Shown: positions 25,857 through 35,672 of the stretch, piece after piece
Position numbering within the stretch: position 1 is the stretch's first letter
Layout: each line of letters starts with the position of its first letter
Assembly (NCBI GenBank): GCA_964608915.1
Contig: CAZSQA010000013.1
Coordinates: forward strand, 73,936 to 137,935
DNA: 64,000 bases
Reading direction: 5' to 3'
From: QWQI01 sp964608915
Lineage (GTDB): Bacteria > Planctomycetota > Planctomycetia > Isosphaerales > Isosphaeraceae
Position numbers and translations under genes: made by a program
Notes under the pieces: generated by a model
What the model was told of the DNA's origin: nothing
What the model saw: the letters and a program-made list of their open reading frames with translations, nothing else
Databases searched by the model: none

Positions 25857-26684
25857 TCACTTCCAGGTTTCGTGCAAGCGTCCGTCGTCGTCTTCCGCCG
25901 CGCGGTCACGCGGATTCAGGGTTTCGAATGTCCGGCCGACGAAAGTCCCGAACGTTCCGATAAAGACGAGCATGGCCGAAAGCCTGACCGTATTCGGATA
26001 AGACTGGTACGAAATTAGCGCATAGCGCATCGCATTCGCCTTGCCCCGGACTTTTGCCGGCTGGACGGGGCCGATCCGGTCGAGTGCCCCGGCTGCGACG
26101 GCAAGAGCGACCACCGAAATGACTGGCAGCCGCCAGTTTCGCCTGAGCGATTCGGAGACCGTCGCGGATCTCTGGCGCGGCTGGTCGCGAAGATTCTCCG
26201 CGATCCATTCGGCCGGCACTTTCCCCCGGAACCCGTTCGAAATGGTTCGCCAGGCGAATTTCCTGACTCCGAACGTCACCAGGATCGCCAGGCCGATGCA
26301 CACGTTGCGTCCGATGGCGGTCGCCCAGCGGTCATCGCCGGGCAACGAATAGAAAATCAGTCCGAAAATGACGTAAGGCATTATCACGGATACGGAATAG
26401 ACGAGAACCGAAGCGCTCTTCCAGAACATGTCGCGAGCGGCTTGTCTCTCAGGTAGGTCGGGCCAGAACGAGCCTGCCTGGTTCTCGGGTTTTTCCTCGG
26501 CCGGCGAGAGCCACATGCCCAGCGCGAAAAATGGCAGAGCGACGAAGACACCGATCAAGATTCCGAATGCGGGTGCAATGGAAAGGTTGAAGACCGACAG
26601 CATCATCGATCCGCAGAAAAGGCCGATGCCTGCATAAATGGCCGCGATCGAAGCCAGAGGAGGTCGCGGTTTCGGGTCGGACAT
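25857..26684 (-). CDS. Polytopic membrane protein of unknown function
   Basis: The 275-residue protein has about six hydrophobic segments (near residues 10-30, 36-58, 88-112, 122-142, 185-205 and 232-252) separated by a long soluble loop (about 143-180). A strong ribosome binding site, GAGGAG, lies 8 bases before the ATG. No motif identifies a function. It is convergent with the giant repeat protein. Confidence 0.65.
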   Translation of the reverse strand: MSDPKPRPPLASIAAIYAGIGLFCGSMMLSVFNLSIAPAFGILIGVFVALPFFALGMWLSPAEEKPENQAGSFWPDLPERQAARDMFWKSASVLVYSVSVIMPYVIFGLIFYSLPGDDRWATAIGRNVCIGLAILVTFGVRKFAWRTISNGFRGKVPAEWIAENLRDQPRQRSATVSESLRRNWRLPVISVVALAVAAGALDRIGPVQPAKVRGKANAMRYALISYQSYPNTVRLSAMLVFIGTFGTFVGRTFETLNPRDRAAEDDDGRLHETWK

Positions 26685-26847
26685 TTCGTAAACTCCTCGA
26701 TGACGATGAGGGCAACCGGTGGCGATGATTCATCGTAACTGTGCCGGGCAAAGCGTAATCGGGCGGGTCGTAAGCGTTCGAAATTCCGCCGGTTCGCAGT
26801 TCCGTCACATCCGAAACCCCCTGAAAAGCCCGGCCCCGGCCTTTCGA

Positions 26848-28161
26848 TCAACCGGCCGGTTCGCCGAACCTCGACACTTCCTGCCCATCCAGCCACGTGG
26901 CGACGACAGGCAGGTCTGCTTCGAGAATCAATTCGTGCGGACTTCCTGGCCGCTCTTCGTCCGGCAGGGCGATCACGCACAGATCGCCCCTCTTGCCGCT
27001 TTTCAGACTGCCGCAGAAGTCGTCGGCCCTCAGGGCCCAGGCTCCAAAGAGCGTCGCCATCGCCAGGATGACCGAACCAGGCAGGTCCGGATCGACCTCG
27101 CGCACGAATCGCATTTCTTCAAGGATCGACAGAGTCGGGCTCGAGGCCAGACTGTCCGTCCCCAGGCACACGATCGCGCCTCGTTCGAGAAGCTGCCGGT
27201 AAGGATGAAGCCGGTGGCCGAACCGGTGCGCCGTCCGCGGGCACCAGGCCACGGCGACGCGCTGGTCCGGTTTCAGGGAAGCCGGCGCCAGTTTCCACAG
27301 GTCGCTTTCGTCCAGACAGTTGCCGTGCGCGATCAGCCAGTCCGAATTTCGCAGGTCCTTGTGGCGCACGTAATCGATCGGGTTCGGGCCGATCGGGCGG
27401 AAATCGTCGTCCTCCGGCCACGCACCGATCTCTTCGAGAAACTCACGCAAAGGGCCCTGGCCGGTCGCCAGAAGTTGAGTCTCTTCAGGCATTTCGGCGA
27501 GATGGGTCGTCAGCGGCAGGCCGGAAGTCGCCGCCTGGTGATAGATCCAGCCGGCCGTCGAATACGGGGCATGGGGCGACAGGCCGATCTTCTGCCGAAA
27601 CGCCTTTTCCGAAGATTCGGCACGTTTCAGGGCGGGCTCGACGGCGTTGATCCAGGCCCAGGCGGATTCGTTCGTGGCCATGGCCCGCAGCCGCTTCAGG
27701 CCGATCACTTCGGCGAAGATGGCGCTGCGGATCGGCGATTCGACCAGCGCCGGACCGCTCGCGCCGGCGGTCGTGATGTCGGCCACGAGCGTCGTTCCGG
27801 CCCGGACGAGTTCTCGCACGTTTCGGGCCGCGGTGTCGGCATAGCTTTCGGGATCGGTCAGCCAGCGGTGTTTGACGACCTTGCGGAGCCAGTCGACTTC
27901 GAATTCCGGCGCGTCGGCCGGCTTACGCTCCTGGCCAGATTCGTCGATCGGTTCAAGTTCCAGGTGGCAGTGGGCGTTCACGAGCCCGGGCAGAATGGCC
28001 GCGTTACCGAAGTCCAGATCGACTGCCCGGTTGGCACGCGGGCCGATGCCTACGATCGTCTCGCCGCTCAGGTCGATGCAGCCGTTTTCGATCGGTTCGT
28101 CTTCGACCGGGAAAATCCAGCGGGCGGCCAATGTTTTCACAGGCCCGGGCGTGCCACTCAT
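26848..28161 (-). CDS. Metal-dependent amidohydrolase (SsnA/TrzN/cytosine-deaminase-like)
   Basis: The 437-residue protein is an amidohydrolase-superfamily enzyme: the first metal pair in GLVNAHCHLEL, a second histidine in GLSPHAPYST, then TTHLAE, and the Asp in CLGTDSLASSP. It resembles chlorohydrolase/deaminase relatives acting on purines, pterins or triazines; no substrate is predictable. The ATG overlaps the TGA of the permease-protease gene by four bases (ATGA), so the two are translationally coupled. Confidence 0.85.
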   Translation of the reverse strand: MSGTPGPVKTLAARWIFPVEDEPIENGCIDLSGETIVGIGPRANRAVDLDFGNAAILPGLVNAHCHLELEPIDESGQERKPADAPEFEVDWLRKVVKHRWLTDPESYADTAARNVRELVRAGTTLVADITTAGASGPALVESPIRSAIFAEVIGLKRLRAMATNESAWAWINAVEPALKRAESSEKAFRQKIGLSPHAPYSTAGWIYHQAATSGLPLTTHLAEMPEETQLLATGQGPLREFLEEIGAWPEDDDFRPIGPNPIDYVRHKDLRNSDWLIAHGNCLDESDLWKLAPASLKPDQRVAVAWCPRTAHRFGHRLHPYRQLLERGAIVCLGTDSLASSPTLSILEEMRFVREVDPDLPGSVILAMATLFGAWALRADDFCGSLKSGKRGDLCVIALPDEERPGSPHELILEADLPVVATWLDGQEVSRFGEPAG

Positions 28162-30337
28162 GAACCCGCTTCCGCGGCGGGCTCGTCGATCGCTTCCGCA
28201 TCGGCCGGAAGCCGGTAAAGGAACCGCACGAGGAAAATCGCCGCCGGGACTGCGACGATCACGAACGGCAAGTGATAGCGCATGCCTTTCGCGTCCGAAA
28301 ACAGCAGGCCCGCTGCCCCGGGCGCGTTTTTCGCCAGCCATCCGAAGATCACGGCCATGCCGTTGTTCACGACGTGCAGGATGACGCACGGCCAGAGGCT
28401 GCCGCTTCTCAGCGCGAGCATGCCGAGGACGACGCCGAGCACCGTCGAATGGAAGAACTGCTGATAGGCGCTGAGCATCACGTGCATGACGCCGAAGAGC
28501 ACAGCCGAAATGAGAATCGTCGGCCAGGGTCGGTTCGCGGTGCGAAGGCTCGTGAAGATCCAGCCGCGGAAGGCGAGTTCCTCGCAGATACCGGGCGCCA
28601 CCGCCACGGCGAGAAGGCTGAGCCAGAGGGAGTCGTCGCTGGTCAGGCCCTCGAAGACTTTCTTCATCGTGTCGGACATCGGGAAGAGCAGGTCGACGAC
28701 CGCGTAAAGTTCCGTAATCAGCGGATGCATCGCGACCGGTAACGCCAGCCCGAGCCAGAGAAAACGACGGTCCGTCGGGGCCTTGAGCCGCAGGACTTTC
28801 CGTGGATTCTTCGAAAGGAGCCACGCCATGATCACGGAAGGCGACGCGATGACGATGATCTGCGTAGCGATCAATGTCCAGCCGTTCAAGTCGCCGCCGG
28901 GCGAAACGCGTGCCACGATCGCCGGCCCGAGCAGAGCGCTCGCCAGGAGCATCGCCACAAAGCAGACGGCCGCCTGATCGGCGGTCGGCCGGTCGGACTT
29001 GTTGCGGATCTGCCAGAGCAACCAGCTCTTCAGGTCGAACCGTTCGGCTTCGCGGAACAGGACGGACTCGCTTTCGAACTGGTTCACGGCCCAGCGCAGG
29101 GCCATCCACGCGTAAGCGATCGTCGGTATGAGCACCGGCAGCACGAACGGCAGTGCCTGATCGAAGCGCCCTGCGAGCATGGCCTTCAGCAGAAGGGCCG
29201 TGCCGGTGAGGGGAACGAGCGAGTAGAACGGCGTCAGCTCGACACCCGGAACGAGTGTGGCGTACGTCAGCGGGAATGCGGCCATGAGCACGGGCGTGAG
29301 ATAATATTGCCCTTCCTTCGTGCTGCGTGCGATCACCGCAAGGGCCAGACACACGGCGCTCAGGAAGGCCGCAATCGGGATGAGCACCAGAAACGCCAGG
29401 AAGATCGTGCCTGGCGTCGGCAGGGCGAAGCCCTGAAGCGGCGATGGGGCGCCCGTTTTCGTGCGGTCCGCAACCTGCCCGAGGAACTGGCTGCTCGTAA
29501 CGCCAAGGCTCAGGAGGTTCATGGCGGCGGTCACCAGACTGCTTGTCAGGATCGTCAGGAACTTGCCAAGAACGATCTCCGTGCGGCGGGCCGGGCTGAT
29601 CAGCAGCGTTTCCATCGTGCCCCGTTCCTTTTCGCCGGCGCACAGGTCGATCGCCGGATAGAAGGCACCCGTCAGGCTCATCATGATCAGCAGGAACGGC
29701 AGCATGCGCGACCAGAGCTGAGAATTCGATTCACGCGCCGTGGCGACGTCGCGCACTTTCTCTTTCACGGGCGTCGCGTAATCGGTCGGCTTGTCGTCCT
29801 TTTTCAGCCGGCCGATCAGCACGTACTCTTTCCAGCGCGCGACGATGTCGCTCACCCGCCCGAAGGCCAGCTTGCCCCGGTCATCGGCCGAGTTGTAGAC
29901 GATCTCCAGATCCGCCGCCTCACCCGCCGCGATCTTGTCCGCCAGGCCGTCGGGCACGATGACGATCACGTCCGCCTGGCCTTCGCGCATCAGGTCGCCA
30001 CGGCGGGCTTCGTCGCCCCAGGGCGATTTCGTGTCGGCGACCAGCACCTCCAGCTTCGAAGCGTCATCCGGCACTCGGAAAAGTTCCGTCGCGAAGCGGG
30101 TCTTGTCCGCGTTCAGAAGCGGCGGCTGTTCAGGCAGTGCACTGGCGTTCACCACAACCACCCGGCGGGCGCTTTCCTGATAAGAAATCAGCAGCTGGCT
30201 GATCACGACGCCGATGAGCGGGTAGAGCATCATCGGGAAAATGATCATCATGAAGACCGTGCGCCGGTCGCGCAGGATGTCGAGCATCTCCCGGCGGAAG
30301 ATCGCACCGATGACTTTCGGGCGGTTCGTTCCGAACA

Positions 30338-30338
<1 letters not shown>
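28158..30338 (-). CDS. ABC-2 permease (NatB-like) fused to a CPBP intramembrane protease
   Basis: The 726-residue protein has two parts. Residues 1-400 are an ABC-2 type permease: an N-terminal helix, a large extracytoplasmic loop (about 45-215) and membrane helices with GEKERGTMETLLISPARRTE, typical of sodium-efflux NatB proteins. Residues 470-710 are a CPBP (CAAX protease/bacteriocin-processing) domain with EELAFRGW, a later FGVMH and HVVNNGMA, carrying the Glu-Glu and His residues expected for the active site. It overlaps the ATPase stop by one base and the amidohydrolase start by four, so the three form an operon. Confidence 0.87.
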
Positions 30339-31111
<773 letters not shown>

Positions 31112-31273
31112 TCGCTCACCGGTACGGAATGTACGGAAATGCCGCCCGCGCATGCCGCGCAGATCGTTCGACGGTCGAATGTAACAAGATTCATGCGATC
31201 CGGAAAAGTACGCGACGATCGAATCCGGGCGGATTCGAAGCCCGGCTTGCGAATCCCCCGATACCCGGAAACG

Positions 31274-31302
31274 AAAAAGACCGGGACGAATTCGTCCCGG
31301 TC
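31274..31302 (-). terminator. Terminator after the HEAT lipoprotein gene
   Basis: On the minus strand a perfect 12-bp palindrome (31279-31302) is followed by TTTTT. It lies 35 bases beyond the stop of the HEAT lipoprotein and before the ABC operon. Confidence 0.85.
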
Positions 31303-31336
31303 CTCTCGATCGATCGTGCTTCGGAACGAAGCCCCG

Positions 31337-32626
31337 TCAGTTGGCCCGCAGCGTCGCCGGTCGGGTTTCGCCCGGCTTGCCTTTGTCGAATGCCGGCGGC
31401 AAGGGCGGCAGATTGCTGCTGACGGAGGCCGTGGTCTGCGATCGCAGCACCTTTTCGGCCGATTTGCGCACCGCGTCCGAAGCGTCCTTCTCTGAGATGA
31501 CCTGAATCCGCCGCAGCAGTTCGCGGCTCACTTTCCGGTTGGCGATCGCTTCGAGAGCTTTCAGCCGAACCGAAGCGTCGGGATCCTCGACCAGCCGGGC
31601 CAGCCAGATCCCCGGATCGATGTCCATCGATTCGTCAAGCTTCGCGATGACCGAAATCCGATCCTGGGGATTCTTGCTGAGGATCGATCGGCCAAGGTTG
31701 ATCTGGGCTTCGCTGATGCCACGCGAACTCAGCGCCATGACCGCCGCCTGGGCGACCAGCGAGTCCTCGTCAGTCGTGAAAGAGAGCAGTTGCTCTTCAC
31801 TGATCAGGCCACTTCGGCGAGCGAAGTGACGGATCGTCTCGACACGGACGAACGATTCCTTGTCCTGAAGCAGTTCCAGGGCCGACGCGGCGGCCGTATC
31901 GATCGGCAATGCCGCCAGGCACCGCATGGCCGCCAGCCGCGACGGAATCTCGGAATCTTTCAGGTGGGGCTGCACCAGTTGCAGCATTCCGCCCTTCCAC
32001 GCGGCGAGCGTATTGCGCTCGACGGTGAAAATGTCTCGGCCGGGAACCCAGTCCCAAACGATCGCGACCTGATCGATCGCCGCGGCACGCACTTCGCAAT
32101 CGGCGTCTTCAGCACCCCTGGCGAGAACCGCACGCACAGGGTCGAGGAGGTCGGACCACGTCACGGGAACGCCGTCCCGCGCCACCAACCGGAGCATCTG
32201 CCCGGCCAGCCGCATCATCACCTTGCGGGCATCGGGTTCGAATTTGTCCATGTTCTCGCCGCAGGCGGCGATGACCCGCTTCCACGAGCCGATTTCGGAC
32301 GTCGTCGGCGCCGGGGGATTCACTTCCGGCAAATTCGGCATCGCCATGCTGCGTTCGAACGCAGCGGCCAGAGCTTTCGCGTCGCCTGCCTGAATCGATT
32401 CCGCCAGACCGTCCAGCGAAGCCGAATCCGTCGCCTTGCCCGCGCTCGAGGCCGGTTGGGCCACGGACCGCGGTGCCGCCGCCGCTTTCACGGGTGCGGT
32501 CTCATCCGCTGAGCCGCCGCAGCCGGAGATGAGAAGAGTCAGTCCGAAAGTACCGCCGACGAATTTCCTCATGGTAGATTCGCCCAACGGTTGCCATTGC
32601 CTGCGAAAGATTGCGGAAAGACTCAT
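31337..32626 (-). CDS. HEAT-repeat lipoprotein of unknown function
   Basis: The 429-residue protein has a lipobox ending at Cys36 (LLISGCGG) and helical HEAT-like repeats along residues 180-400. Examples are VRAAAIDQVAIVWDW, RLAAMRCLAALPID, VRVETIRHFARRSG and VRLKALEAIANRKV. Such scaffolds bind other proteins. The start at 32626 has a near-ideal AAGGAGG 5 bases upstream; ATG 32572 would also give a lipoprotein signal but has a poor binding site. A single gene, ended by a strong terminator. Confidence 0.75.
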   Translation of the reverse strand: MSLSAIFRRQWQPLGESTMRKFVGGTFGLTLLISGCGGSADETAPVKAAAAPRSVAQPASSAGKATDSASLDGLAESIQAGDAKALAAAFERSMAMPNLPEVNPPAPTTSEIGSWKRVIAACGENMDKFEPDARKVMMRLAGQMLRLVARDGVPVTWSDLLDPVRAVLARGAEDADCEVRAAAIDQVAIVWDWVPGRDIFTVERNTLAAWKGGMLQLVQPHLKDSEIPSRLAAMRCLAALPIDTAAASALELLQDKESFVRVETIRHFARRSGLISEEQLLSFTTDEDSLVAQAAVMALSSRGISEAQINLGRSILSKNPQDRISVIAKLDESMDIDPGIWLARLVEDPDASVRLKALEAIANRKVSRELLRRIQVISEKDASDAVRKSAEKVLRSQTTASVSSNLPPLPPAFDKGKPGETRPATLRAN

Positions 32627-32933
32627 GGAAGCCTCCTTGCCGCCGATTCGAACGAAACGCCTGCCCGCATCCTGCACGGGTCGCTTGGCCGGTCAAGTTA
32701 ACAGAATGTCCGAATCCCGCAAGGCAACTTTTCATGATCGGATACGGATACGTGCGAACTTGAGCCGATTTCGCGAAATATCCGCATCAGAACTCCGGGC
32801 CCACCGAGCTCCAGCTCGGTGAACCGCGAAACCTGTGAGAATGGCTATTCCCAGGCCCACCGGAGTCCTGCATTGCGAAAAACCGAAACCTGCAAGTCCT
32901 GCATGAATCGGTTCCGAAGTCAGCGTCTGGGAA
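32627..32933. other. Intergenic region with an inverted repeat
   Basis: This stretch lies between the end of the M28 peptidase gene and the start of the HEAT lipoprotein, both on the minus strand. It must hold the lipoprotein promoter. A perfect 9-bp inverted repeat with a 2-base centre (32802-32810 and 32813-32821) has no T-run on either side. No coding content is seen. Confidence 0.5.
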
Positions 32934-35270
32934 TCATCCGGCCTTGGCGTTGGTCGCTGCCTCACGCACCTTCCGTAGCGCCCCGATCGCGGCGCGGATG
33001 CGCTCGACCAGGATCGCCGTCTGTTCTTTCGCCATGGCCTTGTCCGACGCGATCACCGCTTGCCGCAGGCCAGGCAGCGGCCACGCGGCATAGCCGGTCG
33101 TCAGCCCCGGGGCATAGATCATGTGCTTGTACCACGGCCGGCCGGGCAGACCGCCAGTATGAAGAAACGCTCGCTCGACCTGCGTCAGGCCTTCGTTCAC
33201 GGCCTTGAGTTTCGCGGCTTCCGGCTCAGGCCGGGCTGCGATCGCATCCAGCGCCTTGTCCGTTTCGGCCGCTTCCGTCCGGAAATCCCGAACCGCCGCG
33301 GCCAGAAGGTCGATCCCTTCGATTCCGAACCGGTCACCGGCATTCGCCACCGACCGGTTCTTGAGAATCGTCATCGCCCGAATGTCGTCGACATAGCCCT
33401 CGATCGCTTCGGCATAGGGCACGAACCGCAGCGGCAGCACCGGCCGGGACGATGCTTCATGAACGATCGCCGTGTAAAGCTTCGCGGCCGTGGCATGTTG
33501 AACGAATTCCGGATCTCCGAATTTTTCCATCCAGTAGAAATTGTCGTATGTCGAATGATAGACACCGTATCGCCCGCTGAAATTGATGTCCATGGCCGGG
33601 ATGCCCAGATGGTCGACGAAAGCCGTATAGTCCGAACCTGAGCCCAGGTCTCCCAGCTTCGGAGCGAACGGCTCATCGCCGCCCGCTTCGGCCAGGGCGT
33701 TTTTCGCCGCTTCCGGCCCGGAGCGTTTCCAGAAGTCGGGGTCGGGCTTGACGGGTCGCCCGTTCCAGGCCGCGCGTTCGCCGCTGAGCCAGGTCTCTTT
33801 CAGCGTGACGCTCGTCCGGGGGTCGACCACGGTGGCTGCCGCGTCGAGGATCAGCGTCCGTAAGCTCGGAATGCCCTCCAGGTCGAGTGACGTTCCGCTT
33901 ACGGCCGAATCGACGTTCAGCATCAGGGCCGCGTTTTTGCCGAGTTCGGCGGCATGGGCCTCGGCATGTTCGGTCGAACCGACCAGGCCGTATTCCTCAC
34001 CGTCCCAACTGGCGTAGACGAGCGTCCTGCGTGGCCGCCAGCCTTCGGCATAGGCCGCGCCGAGCACCCGGCACATTTCCATGGTGGCCGCAGTGCCGCT
34101 GGAAGGGTCCACGGCTCCGTAAGTCCAGGCGTCGCGATGGTTGCCGATCATGATCTCCTGATTCGGCTCCTCGCGGCCTTCGAGCCGGGCGACGACGTTC
34201 CAGATCTTGCGCACCCGATACTCCTGCTCGGTCGAAAACCGGATCTCCACCGGCCCGGGGCCAGCGTGATAAGGCAGCGGCAGCCCGCCCTGCCATTCCG
34301 CGGGCACGTTCGGGCCAGCCAGGCGTTCGAGAATCGGCCGGGCGGAGTCGTAGCTGATGGGCAGGGCCGGAATGGCCGCGAAGGCGTCGATCCGCTTCAG
34401 GCCCGTCTTCGCTTCCCAGTCTGCCACTTCGGCGGTGTCCAGCGGGAAACCGAACCGAGGGTGAAACGGCAGCCGCCGAGCACCCGGCAGGCTCGGCACG
34501 CCCGGGGTGGATGGGTCGCCAGGGCCGAAGCTGAGAAACTGCACGCTGCCGCGCTGGATGGCCGAGCCCGGGCGAAACGGGCCGTTCGGATAGACATCGC
34601 CCCGGGCAAAACCGTCGTCGGCCGGGTCGCTGAAAATCAGCACGCCGGTGGCCCCGCGTTTCTGAGCTTCGCGCACTTTGAGCCCACGGAACAGCCTGCC
34701 GTAACGCACCAGCACGATCCGGCCGCGCACCTCGACACCCAGCCGCCCGAGCGTTTCGAAATCCTCAGGCCGGCCATAATTGGCATAGACGACCTGCCCC
34801 GAAGCCGTTCCCGAGACGCCGTAACCATGGAACGCTGGCCAGGCATCGGGCGAGGCCGAGTCCTTGTCCGCCGCGTTCGTCTTTTCGTCGACGGCAAGTT
34901 CGAGCGGGTCGGGGCGAAGGATCTCCAGGCTGGGCGTCGGCGGCTCCGCACCGCCCTTCCTGCGCACCACGGGATAATTGAGGAGCACTTCGAATTCTTC
35001 GAGTTCCGCCTTCCAGCCCCACGAGTTCAGCTTGTCGCGCACGAACGTCGCCGTTCGATAATCGGCCGGGGTGCCTGCCACGTGGGGCTCTTCGGTCAAC
35101 GTTCTCAAAAGTGCCCTCAGCGAGTTCGGCGAGATCCGCCGCTGGGCCTGCGAGAGCGTCTGCTCATGCTTCGGATCGGCGGTCGCGGGCGGATCCTGCC
35201 CCGGGGCGAACCCGCATACGAAACATGCCAGCGCAGCGGCCCGGAGCGAGGCACCGGTGAGTGTCTTCAT
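32934..35270 (-). CDS. Secreted M28 metallopeptidase, glutamate carboxypeptidase II/transferrin-receptor-like
   Basis: The 778-residue protein has a signal peptide (about residues 1-24). A protease-associated (PA) domain lies at about residues 140-290. The catalytic M28 domain shows zinc-ligand motifs NHRDAWTYGAVDPSSG (His near 377), SWDGEEYGLVGS (Glu pair), LNVDSAVSG (Asp) and YHSTYDNF (His). The C-terminal part from about residue 650 resembles the transferrin-receptor-like dimerisation domain. All ligands appear present, so it should be an active di-zinc exopeptidase acting outside the cytoplasm. Length and domain order fit human GCPII-type proteins and planctomycetal relatives. No partner genes are adjacent. 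Confidence 0.9.
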   Translation of the reverse strand: MKTLTGASLRAAALACFVCGFAPGQDPPATADPKHEQTLSQAQRRISPNSLRALLRTLTEEPHVAGTPADYRTATFVRDKLNSWGWKAELEEFEVLLNYPVVRRKGGAEPPTPSLEILRPDPLELAVDEKTNAADKDSASPDAWPAFHGYGVSGTASGQVVYANYGRPEDFETLGRLGVEVRGRIVLVRYGRLFRGLKVREAQKRGATGVLIFSDPADDGFARGDVYPNGPFRPGSAIQRGSVQFLSFGPGDPSTPGVPSLPGARRLPFHPRFGFPLDTAEVADWEAKTGLKRIDAFAAIPALPISYDSARPILERLAGPNVPAEWQGGLPLPYHAGPGPVEIRFSTEQEYRVRKIWNVVARLEGREEPNQEIMIGNHRDAWTYGAVDPSSGTAATMEMCRVLGAAYAEGWRPRRTLVYASWDGEEYGLVGSTEHAEAHAAELGKNAALMLNVDSAVSGTSLDLEGIPSLRTLILDAAATVVDPRTSVTLKETWLSGERAAWNGRPVKPDPDFWKRSGPEAAKNALAEAGGDEPFAPKLGDLGSGSDYTAFVDHLGIPAMDINFSGRYGVYHSTYDNFYWMEKFGDPEFVQHATAAKLYTAIVHEASSRPVLPLRFVPYAEAIEGYVDDIRAMTILKNRSVANAGDRFGIEGIDLLAAAVRDFRTEAAETDKALDAIAARPEPEAAKLKAVNEGLTQVERAFLHTGGLPGRPWYKHMIYAPGLTTGYAAWPLPGLRQAVIASDKAMAKEQTAILVERIRAAIGALRKVREAATNAKAG

Positions 35271-35672
35271 GTGCTGAATCTCGAACTCGAGGTTTCCGGA
35301 ATCCTTGGGAAAATTCGCCGTTCGCCGATGCGGCCAAAGCTCCCTGGAGGCTGGAGCATAGCCGATGGGGCCATACCGGAAAAGCTGGCAGAACCGATTT
35401 CGCGACGAATTCCGAGAGATGCGAGTTTGCGGGCGCTTGACGACGAGCGGTCGATCGAATTAGAATGCATGCATGCAATCACTGCTGCCCGAATATGCAG
35501 TCCGGTTTTGACAAGATGCATCGATAGGGTAAGTTGGAGATGATTTCGTGCAGGGACTGTGCGCCGATTCGGGGTAAGCAGGGAGGAGCGTGACGGGTGA
35601 CCCCTCCGGACTGAGATCCGAACACTTTGACGCCGCCTTGAGTTGCGGCGATAGCCGGGAGTGACGATTCCG
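35271..35672. other. Divergent intergenic region between the M28 peptidase and the beta-helix protein
   Basis: About 400 bases hold the promoters of two divergent genes. A TTGACA at 35508-35513 is followed after 16 bases by TAAGTT, a weak -35/-10 pair for the plus-strand gene. A short ATGC tandem repeat occurs at about 35466-35476. No gene is supported. Confidence 0.45.

Noticed and set aside
28162..29643. Possible N-terminal extension of the amidohydrolase to about 930 residues
   Set aside because: The extension overlaps the permease-protease gene in another frame and is Arg-rich without homology; the ATGA overlap at 28158-28161 marks the real start.
33954..35543. Plus-strand frame opposite the M28 peptidase
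   Set aside because: It is a shadow of the peptidase gene, with no motif and no start signal.
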